The notes beneath the pieces were generated by a model, which worked only from the letters and a program-made list of their open reading frames with translations, did not search any database and had not been told where the DNA came from. DNA of 23,101 bases from a virus. Within the stretch, counting starts at the first letter, position 1. Each line of letters starts with the position of its first letter. The DNA lies in IMG/VR virus record IMGVR_UViG_3300021598_000867, positions 6,471-29,571 of that record; one strand, written 5' to 3'. Both the position numbers and the translations under genes were made by a program. Positions 12,001 to 17,629 of this stretch are shown piece after piece.

Positions 12001-12954
12001 CAATTACCCCGAGCTCCTATATCTGCTAGTTATGTTTGGGTATATAAAAATGGAATACGACTTACTCAGGATCAAGATTACTATGTGAGCATTCCTCGAA
12101 ATGTGGTTTATCTAGGTACAGACTCTACTTTTAGTGATCAGATCAAGATAGTATTGTTTTCATCAGACATTTATAGATCACCTAGCGCCTTTGAGATACA
12201 CAAAGATATGTTAAATGTCTATCACTATAATAGATTTGCCAGAGGAGAAGTATATCTAACCAGTGCTCTCAACTACTTTGATACTACTATTACAGTTACT
12301 GATAGCTCACAGTTAACGGATCCAATCGTATCGAGAAATGTTCCAGGAGTTATAAGTGTTAATGGAGAACGTATTGAATACATGAGTAAAATTGGTAATG
12401 TATTATCACAACTACGCAGAGGATCACAAGGCACAGCTATTGCAGAAACTTATGCTGAAGGAACTGTTGTGGTTGATGTAGGATACGAAGAAATACTACC
12501 TTATAATGAAACACAAAATAGAACAGATTTCGTCAGCGACGGTAGTTCATTATTAATAGGACCGTTAGATATTGTGCCTGTACAAGGCACGAGAAATGTG
12601 TGGTATAGAGATACTATTCCCAGCACTTATGGCGCCTGTGATCAACTCGAAGTGTTCGCAGGCGGCCGTAGATTGCGAAAAGATCCGATAGATATTTGGG
12701 TTGAAGATAACGGATCTTACAGTCCCTCGGCAGATGAAACGTTAGAAGCAGAATTTGCAGTAGATGGCATTACGGCTTATATTAGACTTACTGAGCCCAT
12801 AGTAGCAGGAACCAGAATCACAATTATCAAAAGAACAGGAAGAATTTGGTATGACAGAGGAGAAACTACGGCATCTAGCGGTACAACGCTTTTAGAAAAT
12901 TCAACAGCTATTGCCCGTTTCATAGCGGAGAAGACCACCAGTTTGCCTCGATAA
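1..12954 (+). CDS. Giant multidomain virion (tail/fibre-like) protein, 5' end missing
   Basis: The frame is open from base 1 with no stop upstream of the GTG at 37, so the start lies outside the window and at least 4317 codons are present. Residues below count from the GTG. Visible in order: a VPYDAPDILYYQG motif near residue 5; a conserved block with NPWSRYNRWFHR (about 144-155); an aromatic block with PWEML, PAWW and AAPYTRNN (869-950); Trp/Tyr modules resembling CBM5/12 at 1173-1215 and 1431-1474; an FG-GAP-type propeller (about 1860-2480) with three more such modules; a KLWW block at 2568; GxGY repeats near 2886 and 3236-3290; fibre-type beta-hairpins with a DY turn (for example 3678-3718, 3890-3931, 4000-4045); an LRRG domain (4067-4150). 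There is no signal peptide or membrane segment in the part seen. The late-operon position before the fibre genes fits a baseplate or fibre component. The coding assignment is certain; the exact role is inferred. Confidence 0.93.
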   Translation, partial: KGVINNGIENGTVTFTVPYDAPDILYYQGLITPDAFGRFVIADIESNTYINVEKDIIGKSEYVSSNSITFTNGMIVEFQGTVVPGKYSSETWLVEGVGKAITLTKFSDLIVPVLTATVPEVLFDNAGFDTEPFDDATAYPTFKDYVTIARDSIDSNPWSRYNRWFHRNVLETAHALRGTDFPADEATRAKRPIIEFSANLQLFNHGAVAKQTVDYLDDYTTDILSRIEGSTGYNIDGEFLFDGARILATADTDRSTNNKIYEVTFIRHINSTQIHLVETEDSDSVLDQGVLVRRGNKNGGKMFHFNGTDWVPSQTKTTVNQAPLFDAFDSAGVSFGDSEKYTTSTFAGTKIVSYKPGSGRIDTELGFRLSYLNIDNVGDIEFNFDWDTDVAEYTELRIPKNVKISTGYFKFNPNSVFDNGWLLAGTEYIQPIIDSQLVVSDTDTLIFNTIDWSLLSTDPIINVYINGVKYTGSYTRSANTFVFPYTLSAKDTVTLKIITDLEPDQGYYEIPAGLEKNPLNAQLTSFTLGQAVDHVISAVEFDSTLSGTIPGVSNLRDIAGYEKHAKRFLKHSGIAPLAIMMLCDKTHNVVKSIQYAKKAYTDFRNNFASRALEIAYNGSVPNFVDDIIISLTKNKTAASPFADSDMLGAGAYTAITYRVEDIGITTFALSEKFDLNTLSKRAVYVYLNDSQLLNARDYVFNSTFGFVQLTVTLEENDIVEIREYISTATSYVPPTPTSMGLYKKYTPMKFMDDTYQQPRLVIQGHDGSITAAYGDFRDDLILELEYRIYNNIKQEYNPEIFDIDSILGGYYGVGLYTKPQLDNIINQEFLKWIQNTNINYTLNTYFDSENSFTYTYSRMSDPTKTQSLPGYWRGVYKWFYDTDRPHRCPWEMLGFSQEPAWWQTQYGAAPYTRNNLLLWEDLENGHIRQGSRAGRHDRYKRPGLINHIPVDSDGVLISPLDSSLAQDFSLINNRGPFVLGDISPVEYAWRSSSEWPFAVIMAMCLMKPFEFITDNFDRSRTTTNLLGQTVNNATSLFSTLDEIAPDTLSDSHIGLLKYIVAYVKSRGIPQDSILEKINRLDVALSFRMSGFVDQQQQKFLLDSKNPSATTSSIYVPAENYDIIFNVGAPVATVAISGVIFEKTEGGWIATGYDDIHPYFEYHQALVSQRDPVISVGGVSETFLDWTTDKNYNNGTIVRYSNDFYRALRTHNSGDSFDTTVWQKLSDIPKVGAVEAQRRRTFNTLSVKRISYGTLFTTVQQVVDFLLGYESYLKNLGFRFDRYDPENQVSQDWLSSAKEFMFWTKHNWEKGSLIAISPVAQKVDVVVPVGVADNILDGFYDYQVLKGDGKPLEPRFLNVNRSFQNITVETTNTTDGIFFLKLNYVLKEHVTVFDDRTVFNDIIYDKTTGYRQGRIKAQGFRTVDWDGDYTSPGFIFDNVNIQIWQPFTDYRLGDIVSYKSYNWTSLINQLGTEIFNDAFWTKLDSTPQKQLLPNFDYKIKQFGDYFETSSEGVNQSQRALARHTIGYQQRDYLNNLAEDPVSQFQLYQGFIREKGSANAITKIFGKLSRSGSDSLTLNEEWAFLVGRIGGIDQVREIEIQIEKNKLQLNPQLFLLQSSQTTTVTDQNYRITANDFTISPTPYTTNITPTSFETEPTSTAGYVYEDQYEHVLATQAALTTLNIATVRENDHIWITFNKDSWTVLRANQSDMLFVTGLERLDDTLVVLTFNRPHAFLVETYVGFRNIINLQGFFKIVSVTNTTISIEVDADIRDPELDESTIVNPIILTNSRFDDYQILNRGTSALLLNSSRLFIDNNGDDRWEVIEKQKQYTANAITDYATTSPVNAGKKVIYDTVNKQLIVSIPGSGIVTVYAESSEGLVLKQIVSPPTGFFSTALGSFGNAMSLSPDGKMLIIGADEASGVASAFRGPWGTDQLYQPDEIVIYGGRLYRAKNANTVVGDGSSELAVNTDDWELATIIPALESGVTTGLYQQGMIAIYTYANGRFSNTTTFVSPRPADNEKFGSEITVSVTGRSYYMAVSATGAYNNTGRVYLFKFDGTAWRHLENPMYKGVYDFQESYKAGEIVWQAAQDPITEAVRGNLWMNLEDSTSDGSTITIESQGWLKVSDISTNCSLPTTLSVEDDGSTLEFAITGLLNDTQMAELVKQGDKFGSSMAMNRDGSILVIGAPEADGQYFTNYRGLWRGDVEYVEGEVVRFKDPTAPGDSYQYYRLGDAFLGPDSTYRSYNEDPSNSANWQVVGDSTTQSSGKVFVYARTAGDVYELKQMINAASISSFSDIDSGLVISTGDQFGFAMDMDLTGNTLVVSSPKSDINYQDQGSVYVLELDNATTEYRVKQRLESFETYPNEYFGFGVSVSPDAAKIAVGAKNASNNIPITFDILQDTTFDLRSTRFSTAQGFTGGVYIFDKKDQIFFITEKLQEVFSPDEAFGSSVDCVGSYVAVGSPYYRLPVLHDVGVVAFEGPYIGNARLFKKDSEQSSWNILSSQQPVIDIRKIRSIELYDNVQNIKIQDLDYVDAAKGKILNSAEQEIKFKTPYDPAVYTIGNDRVITDPAIAWYEFNVGKLWWNTAAAKWIYAEQGDAAFRTGNWNQQVEGSDIGVYEWVQSVLLPNEWAAVADTNEGLSVGISGQPLYPNNDAYSVKQTFNPITGQVQETMYFYWVENKAVVPANMPGRTRSAAEVAGIIANPVGTGTAFMALIAADKFVLYNLKSVMSSDTALINIKYRNDLESQRPIHSEYQLLTESVADSVPTAQLENKWIDSLVGTDLQGNRIPDTKLPAKQKYGLSFRPRQSMFVDRLTALKLAITNINNVLTTQPFSDLIDFTNLNTKDTVPVDILNLYDVEVDTEIDLQTVGTVRTKQAVLQANLVDGELDTIDIVEPGFGYRVVPTVEIVGDGTGAKVSVVLDNQGRIVTATVQSRGKRYRTLSINVRNFSVLVINDSTIDNFWSIYAWDDVRKVFFRSQSQAYDTTKYWNTVDWYLTGYDKDSQISLEILSVFQEQQYQISLGALIRVKEYGAGGWAIFEKINDIGATFSDRFKLVARENGTIQFKTSLYDTTITGIGFDNTQSFDNTTYDISNSIELRNILQAVKNDIFRTDYAVEWNKLFFSSVRYVLSEQQYVDWVFKTSFLNATHSVGSFEQKLNYKNDNLESYQQYIDEVKPFRTTVREYVSRYDTPDPYQSAIADFDLSPNYSVPDGKVVPITFERTELTQYPWKWWTDNNGYGVTDILLYNSGTTYTTVPRVIIEGNGSGATAQAYISNGRVSGIRILTAGSGYTQRPTVTLVGGNSNDGTQAKATAVLGDTKVRTFDLTVKFDRVSKTGDYQSYTQNQTFTATGTTAVFELGYAPTRDKTKITILKNNQLVLSSEYTLNLYYSFADSYLLLRGKIIFNIAPLSGDFIVVNYEKNIELLSAVNRIDRFYNPVSGMIGKELNQLMTGIDFGGVQIQGTTFDVTGGWDALPWFTDNWDSVETNSDYYVVCDGSTNTVTLPYTPAVGQEINIYIKPAGETLTRRIDDPAYSDQVDSSTSVNPNAEMPTFIGNGVNRVIEIGNYISTQDGDTLIFRPIESDGSVTITDDNLLDTKLSGGTLSAIDSVYVTAKGTTAEEIAITGGGFTEPDHVPAPEENVPGQVMDSVSIKVFQSTPTGSAALQSKIIKGNGIITNFDIGQRVIENKSVIVYVNKVKKHLGTDYVLDLLQNTVEFNTAPISDSVIEIISIGIGGIGILSSDLFVADGATNLFLTDANYEDTALIFVTVDGEFVDIGFKNSTGIIDVPGKTLVEFGDIPPAYAVIKIISLEASPDVDSSGVAVVQVNTQTVYFEGSTRSFDLEGFTELSRGSAPNSMLVEVGGQYLRGADTISVEYNGTNNTFILGQDPLEVSGAILPSNIRVYVNNQLKTFITDYIYNGATKELTVSPAVLTAGDDIKIENNRRAEYSIVESNLVIDPSVEMITTNETDNVEINVTWFSEYASLDMISDEIVGGKVQYQLPRAPISASYVWVYKNGIRLTQDQDYYVSIPRNVVYLGTDSTFSDQIKIVLFSSDIYRSPSAFEIHKDMLNVYHYNRFARGEVYLTSALNYFDTTITVTDSSQLTDPIVSRNVPGVISVNGERIEYMSKIGNVLSQLRRGSQGTAIAETYAEGTVVVDVGYEEILPYNETQNRTDFVSDGSSLLIGPLDIVPVQGTRNVWYRDTIPSTYGACDQLEVFAGGRRLRKDPIDIWVEDNGSYSPSADETLEAEFAVDGITAYIRLTEPIVAGTRITIIKRTGRIWYDRGETTASSGTTLLENSTAIARFIAEKTTSLPR
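3553..3684 (+). other. CBM5/12-like module 1 in the giant protein
   Basis: Residues 1173-1215 (counted from the GTG at 37) run W, then Y-NNG-IVRY, then FYRAL, and end with VWQKL. This W / Y..G.IV.Y / Y.A / W..L spacing is the usual look of small chitin-binding-type modules of the CBM5/12 group. Glycan binding is inferred from the pattern only. Confidence 0.5.
4327..4458 (+). other. CBM5/12-like module 2 in the giant protein
   Basis: Residues 1431-1474 show WQPFTDYRLGDIVSYKSYNW followed by FWTKL, the same aromatic frame as module 1. Of the five modules this is the closest to the classical Y..GDIV.Y pattern. It lies about 215 residues after module 1, with ordinary non-repetitive sequence between. 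Confidence 0.55.
5500..7485 (+). other. FG-GAP-type beta-propeller region with inserted Trp modules
   Basis: Six repeats begin with an FG pair at residues 1886, 2009, 2157, 2296, 2355 and 2434 (FGNAMSLSPDG, FGSEITVSVTG, FGSSMAMNRDG, FGFAMDMDLTG, FGFGVSVSPDA, FGSSVDCVGS). Most continue with a hydrophobic strand ending in GA or SP (IIGADEASG, VIGAPEADG, VVSSPKSD, AVGSPYY) and later a strand such as GKVFVYA or GSVYVLE. This is the FG-GAP_2 style of blade rather than the calcium-binding integrin style, because the DxDxDG loop is absent. A degenerate blade before the first FG (VTVYAESSEG) would give about seven blades. CBM5/12-like modules lie at 1917-1966, about 2056-2115 and 2189-2248, each between the early and late strands of a blade or between neighbouring blades. 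Confidence 0.7.
8650..9905 (+). repeat. Two GxGY-type protein repeat domains
   Basis: Around residue 2886 the protein reads EPGFGYRVVPTVEIVGDGTG with a following RIVTATVQSRGKRY. Around 3236-3290 it reads SGTTYTTVPRVIIEGNGSGA, then AGSGYTQRPTVTLVGG. The unit is G-x-G-Y, a few residues, P-x-V, then a Gly-rich turn, repeated as a beta solenoid-like pattern common in phage structural proteins. About 350 residues separate the two copies, and the DNA is not repeated closely. Function unknown; a structural or adhesive role is inferred. Confidence 0.6.
11785..11810. repeat. Perfect 12-bp inverted repeat inside the giant gene
   Basis: TCGCCCGCTGTA is followed by two bases (CT) and then its exact reverse complement TACAGCGGGCGA. 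The arms are GC-rich in an AT-rich gene and lie in codons for VSPAVLTAGDD. There is no run of T on either side, so it is not a normal intrinsic terminator. As RNA it would fold into a stable stem with a four-base or larger loop. Confidence 0.85.
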
Positions 12955-12957
12955 ATA
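12950..12957 (+). promoter_or_regulatory. Possible T4-type late promoter box before the 215-aa gene
   Basis: GATAAATA overlaps the stop codon of the giant gene and resembles the T4 late box TATAAATA. It lies 25 bases before the preferred ATG at 12983, leaving room for a short leader. Similar AT-rich words occur by chance in this DNA, so this is suggestive only. Confidence 0.4.
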
Positions 12958-12972
12958 TATGATGAATTCAAC

Positions 12973-12976
12973 AGAG
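12973..12976 (+). promoter_or_regulatory. Ribosome binding site favouring ATG 12983
   Basis: AGAG lies six bases before ATG 12983. The in-frame ATG at 12959 has no purine-rich stretch ahead of it. The gene at 15759 uses a nearly identical leader (AGAGAACAAG), which supports this choice of start. Confidence 0.5.
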
Positions 12977-12982
12977 AACAAA

Positions 12983-13630
12983 ATGCCAGAAAATAAATCA
13001 AAAATCTCAGAGACCCCCCAGTCTCGCCCCAACGAAACAGGCGGTTTCCATTTTGAAGGACACATAAAGATCTTTGATCCTAGCACCAAAGAAGTGTTTA
13101 TTGATAAACGTAACGCTATACATTATGAAAATATGAGCGTGGCTATGGTTCAGAGTCTTAGCAATCAAGGACAAGGCACAGTTTATCAAATGGCATTTGG
13201 TTCTGGCGGCACAATCGTAGATCCGACAGGGTTGATTACCTATCTCACACCCAACACCATAGGAGTAAACTCTAGTCTGTATAATCAAACCTATGTGAAA
13301 GTTATAGATCAAAATGCTATCGAAAATTCAGATCCTGCTAGAAATCTCATGCAGATACGGCATGTTAGTGGATCTACTTATAGTGATATACTTATTAGTT
13401 GTTTATTAGATTATGGAGAACCGCTGGAACAACAGGCTTTTGATAATTCGGTCGATATGAATGGAAATTTTGTTTTTGATGAACTAGGATTAGTAAGCTA
13501 TAACCCTAGCGGTACCGGTAAATTATTGACACATGTAGTATTTCATCCGGTACAAAAAAGTCTTAACAGACTTCTACAGATTGATTACACCATACGTGTG
13601 CAGAGTCTAACTGGTTTCATCGAGGTATAA
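12983..13630 (+). CDS. Small virion-type protein of unknown function
   Basis: This 215-aa protein has a polar N-terminus (MPENKSKISETPQSRPNE) and then a compact domain starting FHFEGHIKIFD. I do not recognise a named family. Notable motifs are NAIHYENMSVAM and, about 25 residues later, MAFGSGGTIVDPTGLITYL; these Gly-rich, aromatic blocks look like conserved structural sequence. There is no signal peptide, membrane segment or catalytic motif. An in-frame ATG pair at 12959 would add eight residues but lacks a ribosome binding site, so 12983 is preferred. The gene lies between the giant virion gene and the first fibre gene, with three bases before the next ATG, so a baseplate or fibre-attachment role is plausible but unproven. 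Confidence 0.88.
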   Translation: MPENKSKISETPQSRPNETGGFHFEGHIKIFDPSTKEVFIDKRNAIHYENMSVAMVQSLSNQGQGTVYQMAFGSGGTIVDPTGLITYLTPNTIGVNSSLYNQTYVKVIDQNAIENSDPARNLMQIRHVSGSTYSDILISCLLDYGEPLEQQAFDNSVDMNGNFVFDELGLVSYNPSGTGKLLTHVVFHPVQKSLNRLLQIDYTIRVQSLTGFIEV

Positions 13631-13633
13631 CAG

Positions 13634-15745
13634 ATGCCATATTCAGTTAATTTTACAGATAAAGAAAATAAAACACCCATCACAGTGTTTGATAATACTT
13701 CTAGTACAGATACGAGTCTAGCGTTTCCGGGTAGAAATGTTACGGGGTATGGCAAGATTATTGCAGAAAACTTTTTGGCTTTACTAGAAAATTTTGCTTC
13801 CGCTGATGAACCAATAAACCCTGTAGAAGGGCAGCTTTGGTATAATAGTACTGACGGAGTTCTTCAAATATGGGATAATACTGCATGGAAAGCAGCTTCA
13901 GGCATACAAAAAGGTGTAAGCGAGCCATCGGTAGAGTCTAGTAAGGTAGGAGAATTATGGGTAGACACTACTAATCAACAGCTAAGAATTTTCACAGGCT
14001 CACGTTGGATATTGGTAGGACCATCGGAAAGTGCTGTTGACGGATTACGATACGGTCCTGTGGTAGAAAAGATCGCAGATTCCGATAATATTGATAGATT
14101 TATTCTTGTTTTCTACATTGCAGATATACCAGTTATTATTTTTAGCAAGGACAGCTTTACTCCTAAGACCATTATATCTGGTTTCGATGTTGTACGTTCT
14201 GGAATTAACATATCTAACCCAAGTACGGCGCCTGAAATAGCAGAATTTGTTGGGGGGTTTGAACCAATATTATTCGGAACCGCCACTCGGGCTAATGCAT
14301 TGAGTGTTGGCGGAGTTGAAGTAGAATCGGGAAAGTTCCTAAGATCTAACACTATTAATACTACTGATTTTGCATTTAATGTAAGAAACAATAACGGGGT
14401 TACGGTCGGTGTCGATGGCACATTCAATATTGGTACTACATCCACAGCAGCAAAAATCTACAACAGTGCGGCTGGTAGTTCTATCGATATTCAAACCAAT
14501 CGGAATGGCATTCCGTCAACAATTTTAAAAGTAGTGGACAACAAAGTAGGTATAAATCAGGCAAGTCCTAACCAGGCCCTAGACATTGACGGCAGCCTTA
14601 CTTTAACTGGTTCAATCATAATCACAAACAATACTGCCAGCACTAATCTAAACAATGGAAGTTTAAGGACTGCCGGCGGTGCTGCTATTTCTAAAAATCT
14701 CATAGTAGGCGACGGAGTCGATATCACAGGTACATCACAGGTCAATAATCTACAACCAAAGACTACCGAACTGTATGATCTAGGTACTAATCTTAAACGT
14801 TGGAAGACAATCAGAGCCAAAACAATCATAGCAGACGATATACAAGGTATTTTGTCTGGAAATATCAGCGGTAATGCCAACACCGCTACCAGTCTTACTA
14901 ATATCACCAGTTTTCAATTGACTGGCGATGTGATAAGTCCAGCTGTGCAGTTTGACGGGCAGACAGGAAGTTACACCAAAATATTCAATACATCGTTGAC
15001 TGCTAATATCATTGTAAGTAAAGATCAACCCTTTCCGAATGTATCTAAGCCTACTGATTTTGTGCTTACATATAGGGCCAGTGAAGCGGCATTAGCATCA
15101 TCGGGTTTATTAAAACAGACTAGAGACACATTCGTAGGAGATCTAGGTATTCCAATCGGCGGAATCATTCCTTATGCCGGCGCAACCGCACCATACGGAT
15201 TTTTATTTTGCGACGGATCGGAAGTTGAAAGAACAAAATTTTCAGCCCTATATGACGTCATAGGTACAACATATAATGGTATAGCAGTTTTAATAGGAGT
15301 GAATACTTTTAGACTGCCGGATCTTAGAGGAAGATTTGCCTTAGGCAAGGACAATATGGACAACGCCGGAACAGTGCCAATCGTCACAGGCGGATTTGTA
15401 GATGCCGGTGGAGGTACGACAGGACGTGTGCCCGACGTAAAAGCCACTACCCTAGGAGGCGATGCCGGTCAGAGTTCGGCAACACTCACACTAGCAAATT
15501 TACCAGAGCATAGTCATACATTAAGTTCTGGTGCACAAGATTATTCGGCTGTAGCTGTGACCACAACTATCGATCCTGCAGCGACAACAGGACTAGGACC
15601 AACTGCTCCTGGCCAAGCACAGTATCTAAAAGATTCAGGCGGAATAAAAAAACCAGCTCTGACTACGTTGAGTACACCAATAGGTATTATGAATCCATTT
15701 CTAACAATAAATTATATTATTAGATCTGGACCACCGTTATTTTAA
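13634..15745 (+). CDS. Tail fibre protein with C-terminal phage tail-collar domain
   Basis: This 703-aa fibre has the N-terminal module shared by the four fibres: GRNVTGYGK, then LLENFASADEP and GQLWYNS (about residues 33-80), followed by a second GELWVD/GSRWILVGP unit and a KDSFTPK strand near 172-178. The middle contains fibre-like text such as LDIDGSLTLTGS and a LGTNLKRWKTIRAK segment. The tip is a phage tail-collar domain at about 505-575: IGGIIPYAGATAPYGFLFCDG, lacking its last residue here for brevity, then FRLPDLRGRFALG. LPEHSHTL near 625 matches the HxH that binds metal in T4 gp12-like tips. The C-terminal NPFLTINYIIRSG is also typical of collar proteins. GAGG eight bases before the ATG supports the start. 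It most likely forms a trimeric receptor-binding fibre. Confidence 0.93.
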   Translation: MPYSVNFTDKENKTPITVFDNTSSTDTSLAFPGRNVTGYGKIIAENFLALLENFASADEPINPVEGQLWYNSTDGVLQIWDNTAWKAASGIQKGVSEPSVESSKVGELWVDTTNQQLRIFTGSRWILVGPSESAVDGLRYGPVVEKIADSDNIDRFILVFYIADIPVIIFSKDSFTPKTIISGFDVVRSGINISNPSTAPEIAEFVGGFEPILFGTATRANALSVGGVEVESGKFLRSNTINTTDFAFNVRNNNGVTVGVDGTFNIGTTSTAAKIYNSAAGSSIDIQTNRNGIPSTILKVVDNKVGINQASPNQALDIDGSLTLTGSIIITNNTASTNLNNGSLRTAGGAAISKNLIVGDGVDITGTSQVNNLQPKTTELYDLGTNLKRWKTIRAKTIIADDIQGILSGNISGNANTATSLTNITSFQLTGDVISPAVQFDGQTGSYTKIFNTSLTANIIVSKDQPFPNVSKPTDFVLTYRASEAALASSGLLKQTRDTFVGDLGIPIGGIIPYAGATAPYGFLFCDGSEVERTKFSALYDVIGTTYNGIAVLIGVNTFRLPDLRGRFALGKDNMDNAGTVPIVTGGFVDAGGGTTGRVPDVKATTLGGDAGQSSATLTLANLPEHSHTLSSGAQDYSAVAVTTTIDPAATTGLGPTAPGQAQYLKDSGGIKKPALTTLSTPIGIMNPFLTINYIIRSGPPLF

Positions 15746-15758
15746 TTAGAGAACAAGA

Positions 15759-17609
15759 ATGGCATATCAAATAAACAAAACTGACGGAACTATAGTAGCC
15801 ACAGTGGCCGATGGGCAGATAGACACATTATCCACTGACCTTACTTTGATAGGCAAAAATTACAGTGGATTTGGTGAAGCATTTAATGAAAATCTAGTGA
15901 AACTTCTAGAAAACTTTGCCAGCACCACACGACCGCTACACCCACTCAAGGGTCAGGTTTGGTTTGATAGTGCAGAAAACAAACTTAAGGTGTATAATGG
16001 ATCTGTTTTCATTCCAGTGAGTTCTGCCACTGTTTCTAGCACACAGCCTGTTACATTAAGCATAGGTGACCTGTGGTTCGATGATGTAGGTGCGCAGTTA
16101 TATTTCTTCGATGGAACACAGCCCATATTGATCGGACCTGCATATTCCACAGCACAAGGTAAAAGCGGATTAGAAGTTGACAGCATTTTAGACACCCTGA
16201 ATCAAACTAGAGTTGTAACATATCTTTATAACAACGGTATATTACTAGGAATTTTTGCCAAAGACAGTTTTACACCTAAAATAGCTATCATCGGATTCAG
16301 CGGTAATATAGAACCTGGGTTTAACGCAGGGACATTAGCTAACATAAAATTCCGTATAACCTGCACCAACTCCGAACAGTTAGGGGGTGCGGTAGCTACC
16401 ACATATGCCCGAAGAGACACATCAAATACTTTTAATGGACAGGTATCTGTTGGTGTAGATGCCGGTATTGTGATAGGATCAGGCAATCAGATGAATCTCT
16501 TGGTGAGCTCGGGAGATATAGAAGTATCCAATTTCGCCAGCGACAAAGATCTATTCCTAAAGGTTAGAAAAGGTCTCGATCAAGAAACTGCCATAGCAAT
16601 AGATTCCAGTTCAAGAATCGTCGATATATATTCAGGAAAAATTGATAGCACAATGAATGTTGGTGGCAGTTTAGTGGTAGCAGGTGACCTCACCGTAGAA
16701 GGAACAACAACCACTATCAATACTTCTAATGTTACCATTGAAGATAAAACACTAACATTAGCCAATGTGGCAGCACCCAGTGAAACCACGGCTACTGGTG
16801 CTGGTATCATAATTAGATCAACCGGTGCTGATTCATCTTCCTACGACAAAGAAATAGTGTATAGGTCCACTAGCGAGGGGCCACCTCCTACTGGAGTTTT
16901 TGACGTCAGCGAAGATTTAAATCTGGCAGTAGGTAAACAGTTACAGATAGGTGGAGTCAAGGTCATAGATGGCAATAGCCTTGGAAGTGCAATCACCAGT
17001 ATTCCGGGTGTTACAGCATTTGGTACGCAAAACGTAGTCAACGTTGGTCCTGGAATACCGCCAGTGACGCAGATGCGATTAGAAAATCATAGGATCAGCA
17101 CAGTATCAACAAATTTTGATATTGAACTCGAACCAGACGGCACAGGAAACGTTGCGTTGATAGGCTCGCCGAGAATCACAGGCATGCAGGATCCTGTTAG
17201 CCAACAGGATGCTGCGACCAAAGAATATGTGGACAATACCATAGAATCTCGGCCATTGATATTCAGCATGGATTTATCTGATGGTAAATCTAACACATAC
17301 ATTATTAATAATGTATTAAATAATCTTGCACCTGTAGCGGAATTTAGAAGTGGCACTTATGCAAGGATATTGTGTACTCTGATAAATCCTTCCAGCACCT
17401 CATTAGCCATAAATGCATTACCTCCCAGTATCAGCACGAATCCTTTCCTCACTGATCTATCTGGCAGTAGTTCGTTGGCAGTGACTAGTATTTCATTTCC
17501 TACAGCAACAATCGCAGCAGCAAGTGTTTCTACTACTAGAATTATTAAAACCTTTCAAATTGTGTCAGGTGCATGGACCTGGCAGACAGATTCTACTTTA
17601 CCACCATAA
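15759..17609 (+). CDS. Tail fibre protein, paralogue 2, with unidentified tip
   Basis: This 616-aa protein starts MAYQINKTDGTIVATV and carries the common module: GKNYSGFGEAFNEN, LLENFAST, GQVWFDS, then GDLWFDDVG and the KDSFTPK strand near 168-174. The middle holds a GTTTTINTSNVTIEDKTL segment (about 314-335), a form common in fibres of T4-like marine phages. QDAATKEYVDNT near 483 is a standard phage-fibre hinge. About 115 residues after it form a tip that I do not recognise, including NPFLTDLSGSSSLAV and a terminal GAWTWQTDSTLPP. It has no collar or chaperone motif. AGAG seven bases upstream of the ATG supports the start, and 13 bases separate it from the previous gene. Receptor-binding fibre is the likely role; the target is unknown. 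Confidence 0.92.
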   Translation: MAYQINKTDGTIVATVADGQIDTLSTDLTLIGKNYSGFGEAFNENLVKLLENFASTTRPLHPLKGQVWFDSAENKLKVYNGSVFIPVSSATVSSTQPVTLSIGDLWFDDVGAQLYFFDGTQPILIGPAYSTAQGKSGLEVDSILDTLNQTRVVTYLYNNGILLGIFAKDSFTPKIAIIGFSGNIEPGFNAGTLANIKFRITCTNSEQLGGAVATTYARRDTSNTFNGQVSVGVDAGIVIGSGNQMNLLVSSGDIEVSNFASDKDLFLKVRKGLDQETAIAIDSSSRIVDIYSGKIDSTMNVGGSLVVAGDLTVEGTTTTINTSNVTIEDKTLTLANVAAPSETTATGAGIIIRSTGADSSSYDKEIVYRSTSEGPPPTGVFDVSEDLNLAVGKQLQIGGVKVIDGNSLGSAITSIPGVTAFGTQNVVNVGPGIPPVTQMRLENHRISTVSTNFDIELEPDGTGNVALIGSPRITGMQDPVSQQDAATKEYVDNTIESRPLIFSMDLSDGKSNTYIINNVLNNLAPVAEFRSGTYARILCTLINPSSTSLAINALPPSISTNPFLTDLSGSSSLAVTSISFPTATIAAASVSTTRIIKTFQIVSGAWTWQTDSTLPP

Positions 17610-17629
17610 TGAACACAGGAGCGGCATAA

